This document shows positions 24,788 to 32,910 of a stretch of 64,000 bases of DNA, piece by piece (the first letter of the stretch is position 1; every line of letters begins with the position of its first letter). The DNA is taken from the NCBI RefSeq assembly GCF_900102335.1, contig NZ_FNBM01000009.1:124001-188000 (forward strand). The letters are read 5' to 3'. Under the pieces are notes generated by a model, which worked only from the letters and a program-made list of their open reading frames with translations, was not told the DNA's origin and searched no databases. Source of the DNA: Phytopseudomonas seleniipraecipitans. GTDB taxonomy: Bacteria; Pseudomonadota; Gammaproteobacteria; Pseudomonadales; Pseudomonadaceae. A program made the translations under genes and the position numbers.

Positions 24788-25882
24788 CTACTCCTCGCTG
24801 ATCACACCGCGACGCACCTGGTCCTCTTCGATGGATTCGAACAGGGCCTTGAAATTGCCTTCGCCAAATCCTTGGTTGCCCTTGCGCTGGATGATCTCGA
24901 AGAAGATCGGGCCAATCACCGTGTTGGTGAATATCTGCAGCAGAATGCCGTCGTCGCCCAGCGCTCCGTCAATCAACAGACTCAGGTCACGCAGCACGTC
25001 CAACGGCTCACCATGCCCGGCCACGCGCTGGTCGACCTTCTCGTAGTAGGTATCCGGCGTGCTCATGAAGACCACGCCGTTGGCCTGCAGCTTGCGCACG
25101 GTGGCATAGATGTCATCGGTGGACAGCGCGATGTGCTGGATACCCTCGCCGTGGTACTCGCGGATGAATTCCTCGATCTGCGATTTGTCATCCGCCGACT
25201 CGTTGATCGGAATGCGGATCTTGCCGCACGGCGCGGTCATGGCCCGAGAAACCAGGCCGGTGAGCTTGCCTTCGATATCGAAATAGCGAATCTCGCGGAA
25301 GCCGGCGATGCGCTCGTAGAAACCGGACCACACATCCATCTGCCCACGCTTCACGTTGTGGGTGAGGTGGTCGATCATCTGCAGGCCGACCGCGTTGTCA
25401 TCCGCGCCACGACCCTCGATGAACTCGAAATCCACGTCATAAATGCTCTGTGTGCCACGCTCACTGGCGTAACGGTCGACCAGATACAGCAGCGAGCCGC
25501 CAATACCTTCGACGCAGGGAATGTTCAGCTCACCGAAATTCGCGTGGCTACCCACCAGCGTGGCGCCCTGCTCCTCAACATAAGCGGCCGCCTGAGCGGC
25601 ATTGCGCACCCGGAAGGCCATGGCGCACGCGCTCGGCCCGTGCTTCTTGGCGAAGGCATGCACGTGGCCGGTCGGGCTGCCATTGAGGACGAAATTGATG
25701 CCGTGCTGCTGGAACAGCCACACCTGTTTGCTGCGGTGCTTGGCCGTTTCGGTGAAGCCCATGGCCGTGAACAGCTGGCGCAATTGCCCGATGCCTTCAG
25801 GGGTGGGAGCAGTAAATTCCACGAACTCGAAACCGTCGGTTCCGATGGGGTTGTGTTGCTCGATTTTCGCCACGGCATTCAT
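24788..25882 (-). CDS. hpd: 4-hydroxyphenylpyruvate dioxygenase
   Basis: Converts 4-hydroxyphenylpyruvate (from tyrosine) to homogentisate with Fe(II) and O2. The 364 residues match the bacterial enzyme. Iron ligands are visible as His172 (DHLTHNV), His250 (EGIQHIALST) and Glu329 (FFEIIQRKG); the C-terminal GFGEGNFKALFESIE helix closes the active site. It is the first gene of the tyrosine operon, which continues with the dioxygenase 4 bases downstream. A TATAAC box lies at 25943-25948 and a TyrR/PhhR-like box further upstream. GAGGACA precedes the ATG. Confidence 0.97.
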   Translation of the reverse strand: MNAVAKIEQHNPIGTDGFEFVEFTAPTPEGIGQLRQLFTAMGFTETAKHRSKQVWLFQQHGINFVLNGSPTGHVHAFAKKHGPSACAMAFRVRNAAQAAAYVEEQGATLVGSHANFGELNIPCVEGIGGSLLYLVDRYASERGTQSIYDVDFEFIEGRGADDNAVGLQMIDHLTHNVKRGQMDVWSGFYERIAGFREIRYFDIEGKLTGLVSRAMTAPCGKIRIPINESADDKSQIEEFIREYHGEGIQHIALSTDDIYATVRKLQANGVVFMSTPDTYYEKVDQRVAGHGEPLDVLRDLSLLIDGALGDDGILLQIFTNTVIGPIFFEIIQRKGNQGFGEGNFKALFESIEEDQVRRGVISEE

Positions 25883-26053
25883 GGGGGTGTCCTCGTTGTC
25901 GTTATGGCTTCATGACAATCGAGGCGAGCAAGCGCGGCAAGGGTTATAGGGTGACTCTGGCAGAGAGTGGCGCGACCCGTTGGCAAAGGTTCGATACAGA
26001 TGCCTGCAATCGCTTGATTTTCCGCCAGCAGACCTCGGCGAACCCCGCATTAT

Positions 26054-26071
26054 CGTAAATCTTTCTTTACA
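26054..26071. promoter_or_regulatory. PhhR/TyrR-like box upstream of hpd
   Basis: CGTAAATCTTTCTTTACA matches the TyrR-family box TGTAAA-N6-TTTACA at 11 of 12 fixed positions. PhhR, the Pseudomonas TyrR homologue, activates aromatic amino acid catabolism including hpd. The box is about 172 bases before the hpd start codon and 98 bases before the divergent gene at 26169, so it may serve either. A second palindrome, CTCTGGCAGAG (about 25955-25965), lies just upstream of the hpd TATAAC box (25943-25948) and could be another operator. Confidence 0.62.
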
Positions 26072-26168
26072 TAGCGGTCGATTTTGATTCCGTCACGATG
26101 ACAGGCAGATATGCCCAAACGCTGCCAGAATGACTGTCATCTTGCCGATACATTACACAGAGGCCGCA

Positions 26169-26777
26169 ATGAGCAGTGAAACGCCCTCCGAACCCGAAAG
26201 CCCGAGCGCGGCCTTTGACCTCGCTCCCGATAGCGACGAAGAACGCCTGGCCAAGCTGGAGAAAGCCAACCGCTTCAATCGCATACTGATTTTCGCGCTG
26301 GCGTTGCTGCTGTTTATCGTGCTGTCGAGCCTGGCGACATCCGCAGTGGTGAAGATGCTTGCCGACGAGCCGCCACCCTTTGATCCTGCAGCCTTCGCGG
26401 CGCTGCAGCAGCGTGCCGATATGCTGGAAAAGGAGCTAACCGCTGTCAAAGAGGACCAAAAGCGCCAGGACGTTTTGCTGAAACTGGCCGCAGCCCCACC
26501 GCCAGCGCCCGCCCCGGTCGCGGCGACACCTGCAGCACCGCCATCGCAGGATGTTGCCGCCTTGAAGCTCATGGGCCGCACCTTGCTGGGTCAGGAGCAA
26601 AGCTTTCAGCAGAGCCTGCAAGCATTGAAGAACGGTATGCGCGATCTGGCCGACATGATTCCCGGCTCACGCAGCTGGCTGTCGGATTACAACGAAGAAC
26701 TCGACAAGGCCGTCAATGCCAGCGTGCAACGCACCAAGGCGATCCAGCAATGGGGTAGCAAACTGCCGCGTGAGTAG
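26169..26777 (+). CDS. Uncharacterised single-pass membrane protein
   Basis: I do not recognise the family. The 202-residue product (from the ATG at 26169; GAGG 5 bases upstream) has an acidic N-terminus, one strong membrane helix at about 40-66 (ILIFALALLLFIVLSSLATS), a coiled-coil-like segment (ALQQRADMLEKELTAVKEDQ), an Ala/Pro-rich linker (PPPAPAPVAATPAAPP) and a helical C-terminal domain. The topology suggests a cytoplasmic N-terminus with a periplasmic coiled coil. It is divergent from hpd and is followed by a perfect inverted repeat that may end its transcript. No function can be assigned. Confidence 0.8.
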   Translation: MSSETPSEPESPSAAFDLAPDSDEERLAKLEKANRFNRILIFALALLLFIVLSSLATSAVVKMLADEPPPFDPAAFAALQQRADMLEKELTAVKEDQKRQDVLLKLAAAPPPAPAPVAATPAAPPSQDVAALKLMGRTLLGQEQSFQQSLQALKNGMRDLADMIPGSRSWLSDYNEELDKAVNASVQRTKAIQQWGSKLPRE

Positions 26778-26800
26778 AGATTGCTTTTGGTAGCACAGCG

Positions 26801-26848
26801 TGGAGCGTAGCGATACCCAGGGACGATCCTGGGTATCGCTACGCTCCA
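26801..26848. repeat. Perfect 21-bp inverted repeat
   Basis: Arms 26801-26821 and 26828-26848 are exact reverse complements (TGGAGCGTAGCGATACCCAGG) around a 6-base loop. The arms are a variant of the dispersed TGAGCGAAGCGATACCC family. It begins 24 bases after the stop of the membrane protein gene and lacks a T run, so it may be a paired mobile repeat (REP doublet) that also blocks 3' exonucleases. Confidence 0.8.
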
Positions 26849-26898
26849 CCACAGGCTACGGGATGCTGTATCACCACGAATATGCGGTAAGCCCATAA

Positions 26899-26992
26899 TC
26901 GTTTCGCGCCGAGGGCGACGTTCCTACAAGAGCTGCGCGCGCGCCGCAGACAACTCAAACCTATAGGAGCCCCGACCCCGAGGCGAATCGTC
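26899..26992. repeat. REP-like pair between membrane protein and ABC exporter
   Basis: GTTTCGCGCCGAGGGCGACG (26901-26920) and TATAGGAGCCCCGACCCCGA (26962-26981) are diverged copies of the same elements seen between fahA and maiA, in the same order but inverted spacing. The gap 26778-27073 holds no gene apart from these and the inverted repeat at 26801. Confidence 0.6.
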
Positions 26993-27073
26993 CGGCCAAC
27001 ACGGATATTGCGATATGGCCGCAACCCCATCGCCAGCAAGCGTGCTCCCATGCGGTGCCGGGCGAACACCGGC

Positions 27074-28852
27074 CTAGTGCTGCAAGTTGCCGTAGAGCTT
27101 GGCGTACAGGCCGCCGTCGGCGATCAGTTGGCGGTGGTCGCCATCTTCGGCGACGCTGCCACCATCGAATACCAGCACCCGATCCGCCTGCTTCACCGCA
27201 CTCAGACGGTGGGCGATGATCAAGGTGGTGCGGCCGTTGAGGAACTGCGCCAGCGCTTCGTGCAGGGCGTATTCCGTAGCCGCGTCGAGTGCCGAGGTGG
27301 CTTCGTCGAGGATCACCACCTTGGGTTCGGCCAATACCATGCGTGCAATGGCCAGCCGCTGGCGCTGCCCGCCCGACAAACGCACGCCCGAGCGGCCAAC
27401 CACGGTGTCCAGACCCTGCGGCAACTGGCGGATGGTCTGCGCCAGCTGTGCGATGGTCAGCGCCTGCCAGCAGGCTTCGTCGCTGCGCTCACGGCCCATG
27501 CAGAGGTTGGCGCGTACCGTATCGTTGAACAGCGCCGGGTGCTGGAGCACCACCGCCACGTGCTCGCGGATCGCCGGCAGGCCGATTTCTTCCTGGCTGC
27601 TGCCGCCAAAGCGAATGACGCCGGACTGTGGCGTGTACAAGCCCAGCAGCAGCTGCACCAGGGTGCTTTTGCCGCCGCCGCTGGCGCCGACGATGGCCAC
27701 CTTTTCGCCGGGCGAGATGGACAGGTTGAGGCCGGCCAGCACCGGTTCTTCACCGTAGGAGAAACTCAGGTCGCGGATGTCGATGCCAACCGTTTCGCGC
27801 CCCTTGAACGGGTCGGCGCCACCGACGTAGTCCGGCTCGTCACGACGGCCGAGCAGTTCGTTGATACGGGTCAGCGCGCCACCGGCGGCGTAGAAGGCGT
27901 ATTGCAGGCTGAGCAGCTGCTCCACCGGGCCGATCATGAACCACAGGTAGCTGAATACCGCGAGCATCTGCCCGATGGACAGGTCGGAGAACAGTACGGT
28001 GAGCATCGCCGCGGCGCGGAACACATCGATGCCGAACTGAAACAGCAGGCCGCTGGCGCGATTCGAGGCGTCGGTCTTCCATTGCGAGGCCACGGCGTAG
28101 TCACGCACTTCGCGGGCACGCCCACCGAGGCGGCCGAGAAAGTAGCCCTGGCGGTTGCCGGCGCGCACTTCCTGGATCGAATCCAGGGTCTCGGTCAGCG
28201 CCTGGGTAAAACGCGAAGTGCTGTCATTTTCGAGTTTCTTCAGGTGTTTGACGCGCTTGCCCAGCTGCACCGTTGCGTAGATCACCAGCGGATTGAACAG
28301 CAGGATCAGCAGCGCCAGCTTCCAGTGCATCCACAGCAGAATCCCCGAGGTGCCGGCCAGGGTCAGCACCCCGACCAGGAAACGGCTGAGGGTTTCGCCG
28401 ATGAATTTATCCAGGGTGTCGAGATCAGTGACCAAGTGGGTGGTGACTGTGCCGCCGCCGAGGCTTTCGTACTCGGCGAGGGAAATGCGCTTGAGGCGCT
28501 CGATCAGGCGGATGCGAATGCGGTAGACGATATCCTTGGAGAGCCGCGCGAACAGCCGCGCCTGCACCACGTTGAAGATCAGCGCGCCGCCGCGCAGCAT
28601 GAAGGTCAGCGCCAGCATCAGCAGTATGTAGCCGACCGCGCTTTGCCAGGCTTCGGGCAGGAAATTGTCCATCACCTGCAAGGCGGCGTTGCCGTCGCCC
28701 AGCAGCACCTCATCCACCAGCAGCGGCAACAGCAACGGGATCGGCACACTGCACAGGGTTGCCAGCACGGCGACCAGGTTGGCGATGATCAATGCTCGCT
28801 TGTGGCGCAAGGCCAGGCGACGGATTTCCGCCCAGCTCAGGCGATCAACCAT
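27074..28852 (-). CDS. ABC exporter (fused permease-ATPase)
   Basis: A 592-residue half-transporter of the MsbA/type I exporter class. Six membrane helices occupy about residues 1-310 (LIIANLVAVLATLCSVPIPL first), followed by a nucleotide-binding domain with Walker A GASGGGKST, signature RLSGGQRQRLAIAR, Walker B VVILDEATSALD and the H-loop IIAHRLS. The ATG at 28850-28852 overlaps the dsbA-like stop by 8 bases; another ATG three codons upstream is possible, and the open frame much further upstream overlaps the neighbour and is not used. The cargo is unknown; it could export a lipid or small peptide. Confidence 0.9.
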   Translation of the reverse strand: MVDRLSWAEIRRLALRHKRALIIANLVAVLATLCSVPIPLLLPLLVDEVLLGDGNAALQVMDNFLPEAWQSAVGYILLMLALTFMLRGGALIFNVVQARLFARLSKDIVYRIRIRLIERLKRISLAEYESLGGGTVTTHLVTDLDTLDKFIGETLSRFLVGVLTLAGTSGILLWMHWKLALLILLFNPLVIYATVQLGKRVKHLKKLENDSTSRFTQALTETLDSIQEVRAGNRQGYFLGRLGGRAREVRDYAVASQWKTDASNRASGLLFQFGIDVFRAAAMLTVLFSDLSIGQMLAVFSYLWFMIGPVEQLLSLQYAFYAAGGALTRINELLGRRDEPDYVGGADPFKGRETVGIDIRDLSFSYGEEPVLAGLNLSISPGEKVAIVGASGGGKSTLVQLLLGLYTPQSGVIRFGGSSQEEIGLPAIREHVAVVLQHPALFNDTVRANLCMGRERSDEACWQALTIAQLAQTIRQLPQGLDTVVGRSGVRLSGGQRQRLAIARMVLAEPKVVILDEATSALDAATEYALHEALAQFLNGRTTLIIAHRLSAVKQADRVLVFDGGSVAEDGDHRQLIADGGLYAKLYGNLQH

Positions 28853-29477
28853 CAATGGCATGCTCCAGCCAGCGCGCGAGCAGTGGCGACAACGCCTCCA
28901 GGGGCTGATAGCCGTTGGTGAGCAACGCCAGCCGCCCGTTTTTCTCCGCCAGCAAGGTTGGGAAGCCCGCGATACCAAGGTCCTGCGTCCAGCTGAAATC
29001 CGCGGCAGTGGCCCGGTGCTGTTCTTCACTGTCGAAGGCTTCGGCGAACTCGATGCGCGGAATGCCGACTTCCTCGGCCAGCCTCACCAGCGTCGGCGCA
29101 TGGGTCACGTCCGCGCCTTCTTGGTAAAAGGCCTGCTGAATACGTTGCGCCATGAGCGGGGCGCTCTGCGCATCGAGGCTACGCACGGTGACCACCGCGC
29201 GGCACGCCGCTTCGGTGTCGTAGCGCATGCCTTCGGGCAGCCCGGCGTCGAAATTGAAGAGTTTCCCGGTAGTGGCGTTGACCGCCTGCCAATAGCCCAG
29301 ATAGCGCACCCGCGCGGCGGCGTCGATGGCCACCTGATCACGGCGCAGCCCACCAAGCACCAACTCCATCGGCACGCCGCGCTCAGCCGCCTGTGCCGCG
29401 AGTGCTTCGACCACCGGCGCAAAGCCCCAGCACCAGGAACACATCGGGTCCATCACATAAAGCAGGCGCGCATGCAT
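28845..29477 (-). CDS. DsbA-family thioredoxin-fold protein
   Basis: A 210-residue FrnE/DsbA-like oxidoreductase with a CxxC active site very near the N-terminus (MDPMCSWCWGF, Cys13 and Cys16) and a cis-proline loop (GIAGFPTLL). No signal peptide is present, so it acts in the cytoplasm, unlike classical DsbA. It lies 2 bases after trhO and overlaps the ABC exporter start, so the three appear to be cotranscribed. Its partner substrate is not evident. Confidence 0.88.
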   Translation of the reverse strand: MHARLLYVMDPMCSWCWGFAPVVEALAAQAAERGVPMELVLGGLRRDQVAIDAAARVRYLGYWQAVNATTGKLFNFDAGLPEGMRYDTEAACRAVVTVRSLDAQSAPLMAQRIQQAFYQEGADVTHAPTLVRLAEEVGIPRIEFAEAFDSEEQHRATAADFSWTQDLGIAGFPTLLAEKNGRLALLTNGYQPLEALSPLLARWLEHAIDG

Positions 29478-29479
29478 CC

Positions 29480-30418
29480 TCAGGCCTCGTGTTTCTGACG
29501 GGGGTTATTGCCCAGAGGATGGGGCTGATTGCGTGCTTTGGCCAGTTCGATCTGACGCTGGCGCTCGCGGGCACCTTCACGGGTTTTCTCCGGCAGCGAA
29601 TCCCAGCAATGCGGGCAGCTCACGCCTGGAGTGAAATATTCGGAGGCGCGATCCTCAACCGAGATTGGCGTTCGGCAGGCGTGGCACTGGTCGTAGTCAC
29701 CTTCGCTGAGGTCATGGCGCACGGTCACGCGGTTGTCGAACACGAAGCAGTCGCCCTGCCACTTGGTTTCTTCCTGCGGTACGTCTTCGAGGTATTTGAG
29801 GATGCCGCCCTTGAGGTGATAGACCTCTTCGAACCCCTCATTGAGCATGTAGCTGGAGGCCTTTTCGCAGCGGATGCCGCCGGTGCAGAACATTGCCACC
29901 TTCTTGTGCTTGCTCGGATCGAAGTGCTCGCGAATGTAATCCGGAAACTCGCGAAACGACTTGGTCTGCGGGTCGATGGCGCCCTCGAAGGTGCCGATGG
30001 ACACTTCGTAATCGTTACGGGTGTCGATCAGCAGCACCTCGGGATCGCTGATCAGCGCGTTCCAGTCCTTCGGCTCCACGTAAGTGCCGACACGCTGGTT
30101 CGGATCAACGCCCGGCACGCCCAGGGTGACGATTTCCTTCTTCAGCTTGACCTTGGTGCGGTAGAACGGTTGCTCGGCGCAGTAGGACTCCTTGTGGTCC
30201 ACATCGGCCAGGCGCGGGTTCTGAGCGAACCAGGCGAACAGCCCATCGATGCCGGCGCGGCTGCCGGAAACGGTACCGTTGATGCCTTCCTCGGCGAGCA
30301 GCAGCGTGCCCTTGATGTCGTTAGCCAGCAGGGTGTCGAGCAGGGGTTGGCGCAGCGCTTCGTAGTCCGGCAGGGAAACGAATTTGTAGAGCGCCGCCAC
30401 GACGATGTTATCGGTCAT
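29480..30418 (-). CDS. trhO: tRNA uridine(34) hydroxylase (rhodanese family)
   Basis: TrhO (formerly YceA) hydroxylates U34 of several tRNAs using O2, giving 5-hydroxyuridine. The 312 residues contain an N-terminal acylphosphatase-like domain (AEEGINGTVSGSRAGID), a rhodanese domain with the FCTGGIRCEK active loop (Cys178), and a C-terminal cysteine pair motif (CHACRTPIS, CPHCWD). I chose the ATG at 30416-30418, with AAGGA 7 bases upstream; the upstream open frame is unsupported. Confidence 0.93.
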   Translation of the reverse strand: MTDNIVVAALYKFVSLPDYEALRQPLLDTLLANDIKGTLLLAEEGINGTVSGSRAGIDGLFAWFAQNPRLADVDHKESYCAEQPFYRTKVKLKKEIVTLGVPGVDPNQRVGTYVEPKDWNALISDPEVLLIDTRNDYEVSIGTFEGAIDPQTKSFREFPDYIREHFDPSKHKKVAMFCTGGIRCEKASSYMLNEGFEEVYHLKGGILKYLEDVPQEETKWQGDCFVFDNRVTVRHDLSEGDYDQCHACRTPISVEDRASEYFTPGVSCPHCWDSLPEKTREGARERQRQIELAKARNQPHPLGNNPRQKHEA

Positions 30419-30667
30419 GTCACTGTCCTTCAGTAGTCGCCCTCGCAAAGGGCGGACTGGGAATTGAATAAAACCGTTTCGCCAATACACCGCGGTGCGC
30501 GATGGCACTCCGAGCCATGGCGCGAGGGGTACTGGAGAAATGGGCCGTGCAGTTTACTGGTGTTGGCCGCCAAGGTGTAGGGGACAGAGCTGGAACGCTG
30601 ACTGCCGAGGACGGTCGAGAGAGAAGCGCGGCGATTTCCGGCCGCGATGATCACAGAGGAGCAGCCC

Positions 30668-31681
30668 ATGAAAGCCGTCGTCGTCCGCACACCCGGAGGC
30701 CTCGACAAGCTCGAGGTGACTGACATCGCCGATCCCGGCCAGCCGCAGCCAGGCCAAATCCGTGTGGCCCTGCACGCCAGCTCGCTGAACTTCCACGACC
30801 TGCTGGTAGCCAACGGCAGCAGCACTGCGGCTGACGGCCGGGTGCTGATGGCCGATGGTGCCGGTGTAGTCGAAGCCATAGGCGAAGGCGTCAGTGAGTT
30901 TCAAGTCGGTGATCACGTGGTATCGACCTTCTTCCCGCACTGGGAAAACGGCGAAGCCCTTACCTTGGCGAGCAATTTCGCCGGCACGCCGGGCGATGGC
31001 ATCGATGGCTTCGCCACCCAGTTCGCGGTGCGTGCTGCCACTGCCTTTACTCATGCGCCGCTCGGCTGGAGCCACGCCGAGGCGGCGACTATCACCACCG
31101 CGGGGCTGACTGCCTGGCGCGCGTTGGTCGTCGATGGCGGGCTGAAAGCCGGTGACAGCGTGCTGATTCTGGGCAGCGGCGGTGTTTCGATCGCCGCCCT
31201 GCAGATCGCCAGGATGATGGGCGCATCGGTGATTGCCACCTCCTCGTCCGATGAAAAACTCGAACGCCTGCGCAAGCTCGGCGCTGATCACACCATCAAC
31301 TATCGACAAACGCCGGACTGGGGCAAACGAGTACTGGAGCTGACCGACGGGCGCGGCGTGGATCAGGTCGTTGAAGTGGGCGGGCCTGGCACTCTGGCGC
31401 AGTCGATCACTGCCGTGCGGGTGGGCGGCCACATTGCGCTGATCGGTGTATTGACCGGCCGCCAGGGCGACGTGCCGACATCGGTATTGATGGCCAAGCA
31501 GGTGCGCCTACAGGGATTGATCGTCGGCAGCCGGCGTCACCAGCAGGATTATGTGCGAGCGCTGGAACAGTCCGGCGTGCGGCCAGTGATTGATCGCAGT
31601 TTCACCCTGGAAAACCTGGCATATGCGTTCCGCCTTCAAGAGAGCGGCGGCCATTTCGGCAAGATCGTCGTTGAATGGTGA
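30668..31681 (+). CDS. NAD(P)-dependent alcohol dehydrogenase, zinc-independent type
   Basis: A 337-residue medium-chain dehydrogenase/reductase. The N-terminal GroES-like domain (LHASSLNFHDLLVANG, GAGVVEAIGEGVSEFQVGDH) leads to a Rossmann domain with LILGSGGVSIAALQIA. The usual cysteine/histidine ligands of catalytic zinc are absent, so it is closer to quinone oxidoreductase-type members. GAGGAG lies 7 bases before the ATG. It is divergent from trhO. The substrate is unknown. Confidence 0.88.
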   Translation: MKAVVVRTPGGLDKLEVTDIADPGQPQPGQIRVALHASSLNFHDLLVANGSSTAADGRVLMADGAGVVEAIGEGVSEFQVGDHVVSTFFPHWENGEALTLASNFAGTPGDGIDGFATQFAVRAATAFTHAPLGWSHAEAATITTAGLTAWRALVVDGGLKAGDSVLILGSGGVSIAALQIARMMGASVIATSSSDEKLERLRKLGADHTINYRQTPDWGKRVLELTDGRGVDQVVEVGGPGTLAQSITAVRVGGHIALIGVLTGRQGDVPTSVLMAKQVRLQGLIVGSRRHQQDYVRALEQSGVRPVIDRSFTLENLAYAFRLQESGGHFGKIVVEW

Positions 31682-31693
31682 GCGGCGATCCAA

Positions 31694-31794
31694 CGTAGCC
31701 CGGGTTGAGCAACGCGATACCCGGTGTGGGTTTAACTGCGGCTATCGCCGTTAGACGGCTTGGTGGGTCGATAACGCGTGACCCACCCTACGGG
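31694..31794. repeat. Two different intergenic repeats before bolA
   Basis: CGTAGCCCGGGTTGAGCAAC (31694-31713) continuing GCGATACCCGG is another copy of the family found at 18022. TGGTGGGTCGATAACGCGTG and ACCCACCCTACGG (31761-31793) form a palindromic copy of the GTAGGGTGG family also seen at 12477. They separate the convergent dehydrogenase and bolA genes. Confidence 0.65.
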
Positions 31795-31813
31795 GATTGC
31801 GAGTGGCCGACAT

Positions 31814-32119
31814 TCAGTGGTCGTGCTTGCTACCGCCGCGACACGTTGGCGACTCGGGAGCGATGCCCTGAGCAGCCCACTCCTGCGGGGTATAGGTGTG
31901 CAGCGCTAGCGCATGGATCTGGCTCATAACGTCGCCGAGCGCGCCATACACCTTCTGGTGGCGTTTGACGGCGTTCAGGCCCTCGAACTGCGGGCTGACA
32001 ATCACGGCCTTGTAATGGGTTTCCAGACCGCGGCTGTGCATATGGCTCTCGTCCTGCACATCGAGGTGCTCGGGATGCAGGGCGGCAAAGGCAGACTGGA
32101 GGTGTTCGCGTTTCGACAT
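31814..32119 (-). CDS. BolA-family protein
   Basis: A 101-residue BolA-like protein (from the ATG at 32117-32119; GGAG upstream). The conserved core ESHMHSRGLETHYKAVIVSP, FEGLNAVKRHQKVY and IHALALHTYTPQEW is present. BolA proteins pair with monothiol glutaredoxins to handle [2Fe-2S] clusters and some act on gene expression. The C-terminal tail is His-rich (RGGSKHDH). It follows the DUF2059 gene by 53 bases. Confidence 0.92.
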   Translation of the reverse strand: MSKREHLQSAFAALHPEHLDVQDESHMHSRGLETHYKAVIVSPQFEGLNAVKRHQKVYGALGDVMSQIHALALHTYTPQEWAAQGIAPESPTCRGGSKHDH

Positions 32120-32172
32120 CGGTGGCTCCACGGGGTGAACCGTGACCGGCGATATGCCGGTCACGGCAGGTA

Positions 32173-32673
32173 TCAGGGCTTCTTGACGCCCAGCTCGCTG
32201 CTCATGTCAGCCAGCAGCTTGTTCACTGACGGTACTGCGGTTTCCAGCTTGGTCTGGGTGATTTGCGCCGACTGCGCGGTCAGGGCCGGCATCTTCTGCA
32301 AGACCTTCTGGCCCAGTGGCGACTGGTAGAAGGCGATCAGATCCTTGAGTTCCTGTTCACTGAAATTGCTGGTGTACAGCTTGACCATATCGGGCTTGAG
32401 CTTGTCCCAGCCGACCGCCTTGTCCAGTTCGGCGTTGGCCTTGGCCTGATAGGTTTCCAGCACAGCCTGCTTACTCTCCGGCGCCTTGGCCTCGGCGAAC
32501 CGCTGGGCGAACATCTGCTGAACCTGGGCGTACACCGGTACGGCGAGCTTGTCGGCGTGGGCGAGCTGCAGGAACCGCTCGGCGTCAGCGTTATGGCTGC
32601 GGGCATCAGCCAGCACCTGAGTGCTGCCGACAGCCATCAGAGCGGCAATGCAGAGTGCGGGGATACGGGACAT
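32173..32673 (-). CDS. DUF2059 secreted/periplasmic protein
   Basis: A 166-residue protein with a clear signal peptide (cleavage near ALMAVGSTQVLADA, residue 23) followed by an all-helical DUF2059 domain (LYTSNFSEQELKDLIAFYQS, then PLGQKVLQKMPALT). The family is widespread in proteobacterial periplasms; its function is not known. It is upstream of bolA in the same direction. Confidence 0.88.
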   Translation of the reverse strand: MSRIPALCIAALMAVGSTQVLADARSHNADAERFLQLAHADKLAVPVYAQVQQMFAQRFAEAKAPESKQAVLETYQAKANAELDKAVGWDKLKPDMVKLYTSNFSEQELKDLIAFYQSPLGQKVLQKMPALTAQSAQITQTKLETAVPSVNKLLADMSSELGVKKP

Positions 32674-32910
32674 CGGGTACTCCTGAACACAAGGGTGAGC
32701 TGGTTTGACAGACCGCCGGGCATTTTGTGCCCCAGCAGCCCGGCCCTCAAGTACTTTCCCGCAGGCAGCTGGCCGACACTCGGCAGCGAAAGACTGTTAA
32801 TTATCGCTAATGCCTACTGGTGCACCCTTTGCGCTAGGCGCAAACTGCCGATACTTTTCAGCCCGACGCCTGCATGCTCGACGGCGTCCTACGCACACAT
32901 GGACGTGCCA

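Noticed and set aside
25883..26000. Sigma54 (-24/-12) promoter for hpd
   Set aside because: CTTGCC and TTGC occur with the wrong spacing; TATAAC fits sigma70 better.
27008..28921. 637-codon plus-strand frame opposite the ABC exporter
   Set aside because: Gln/His/Arg-rich antisense translation with no recognisable domain.
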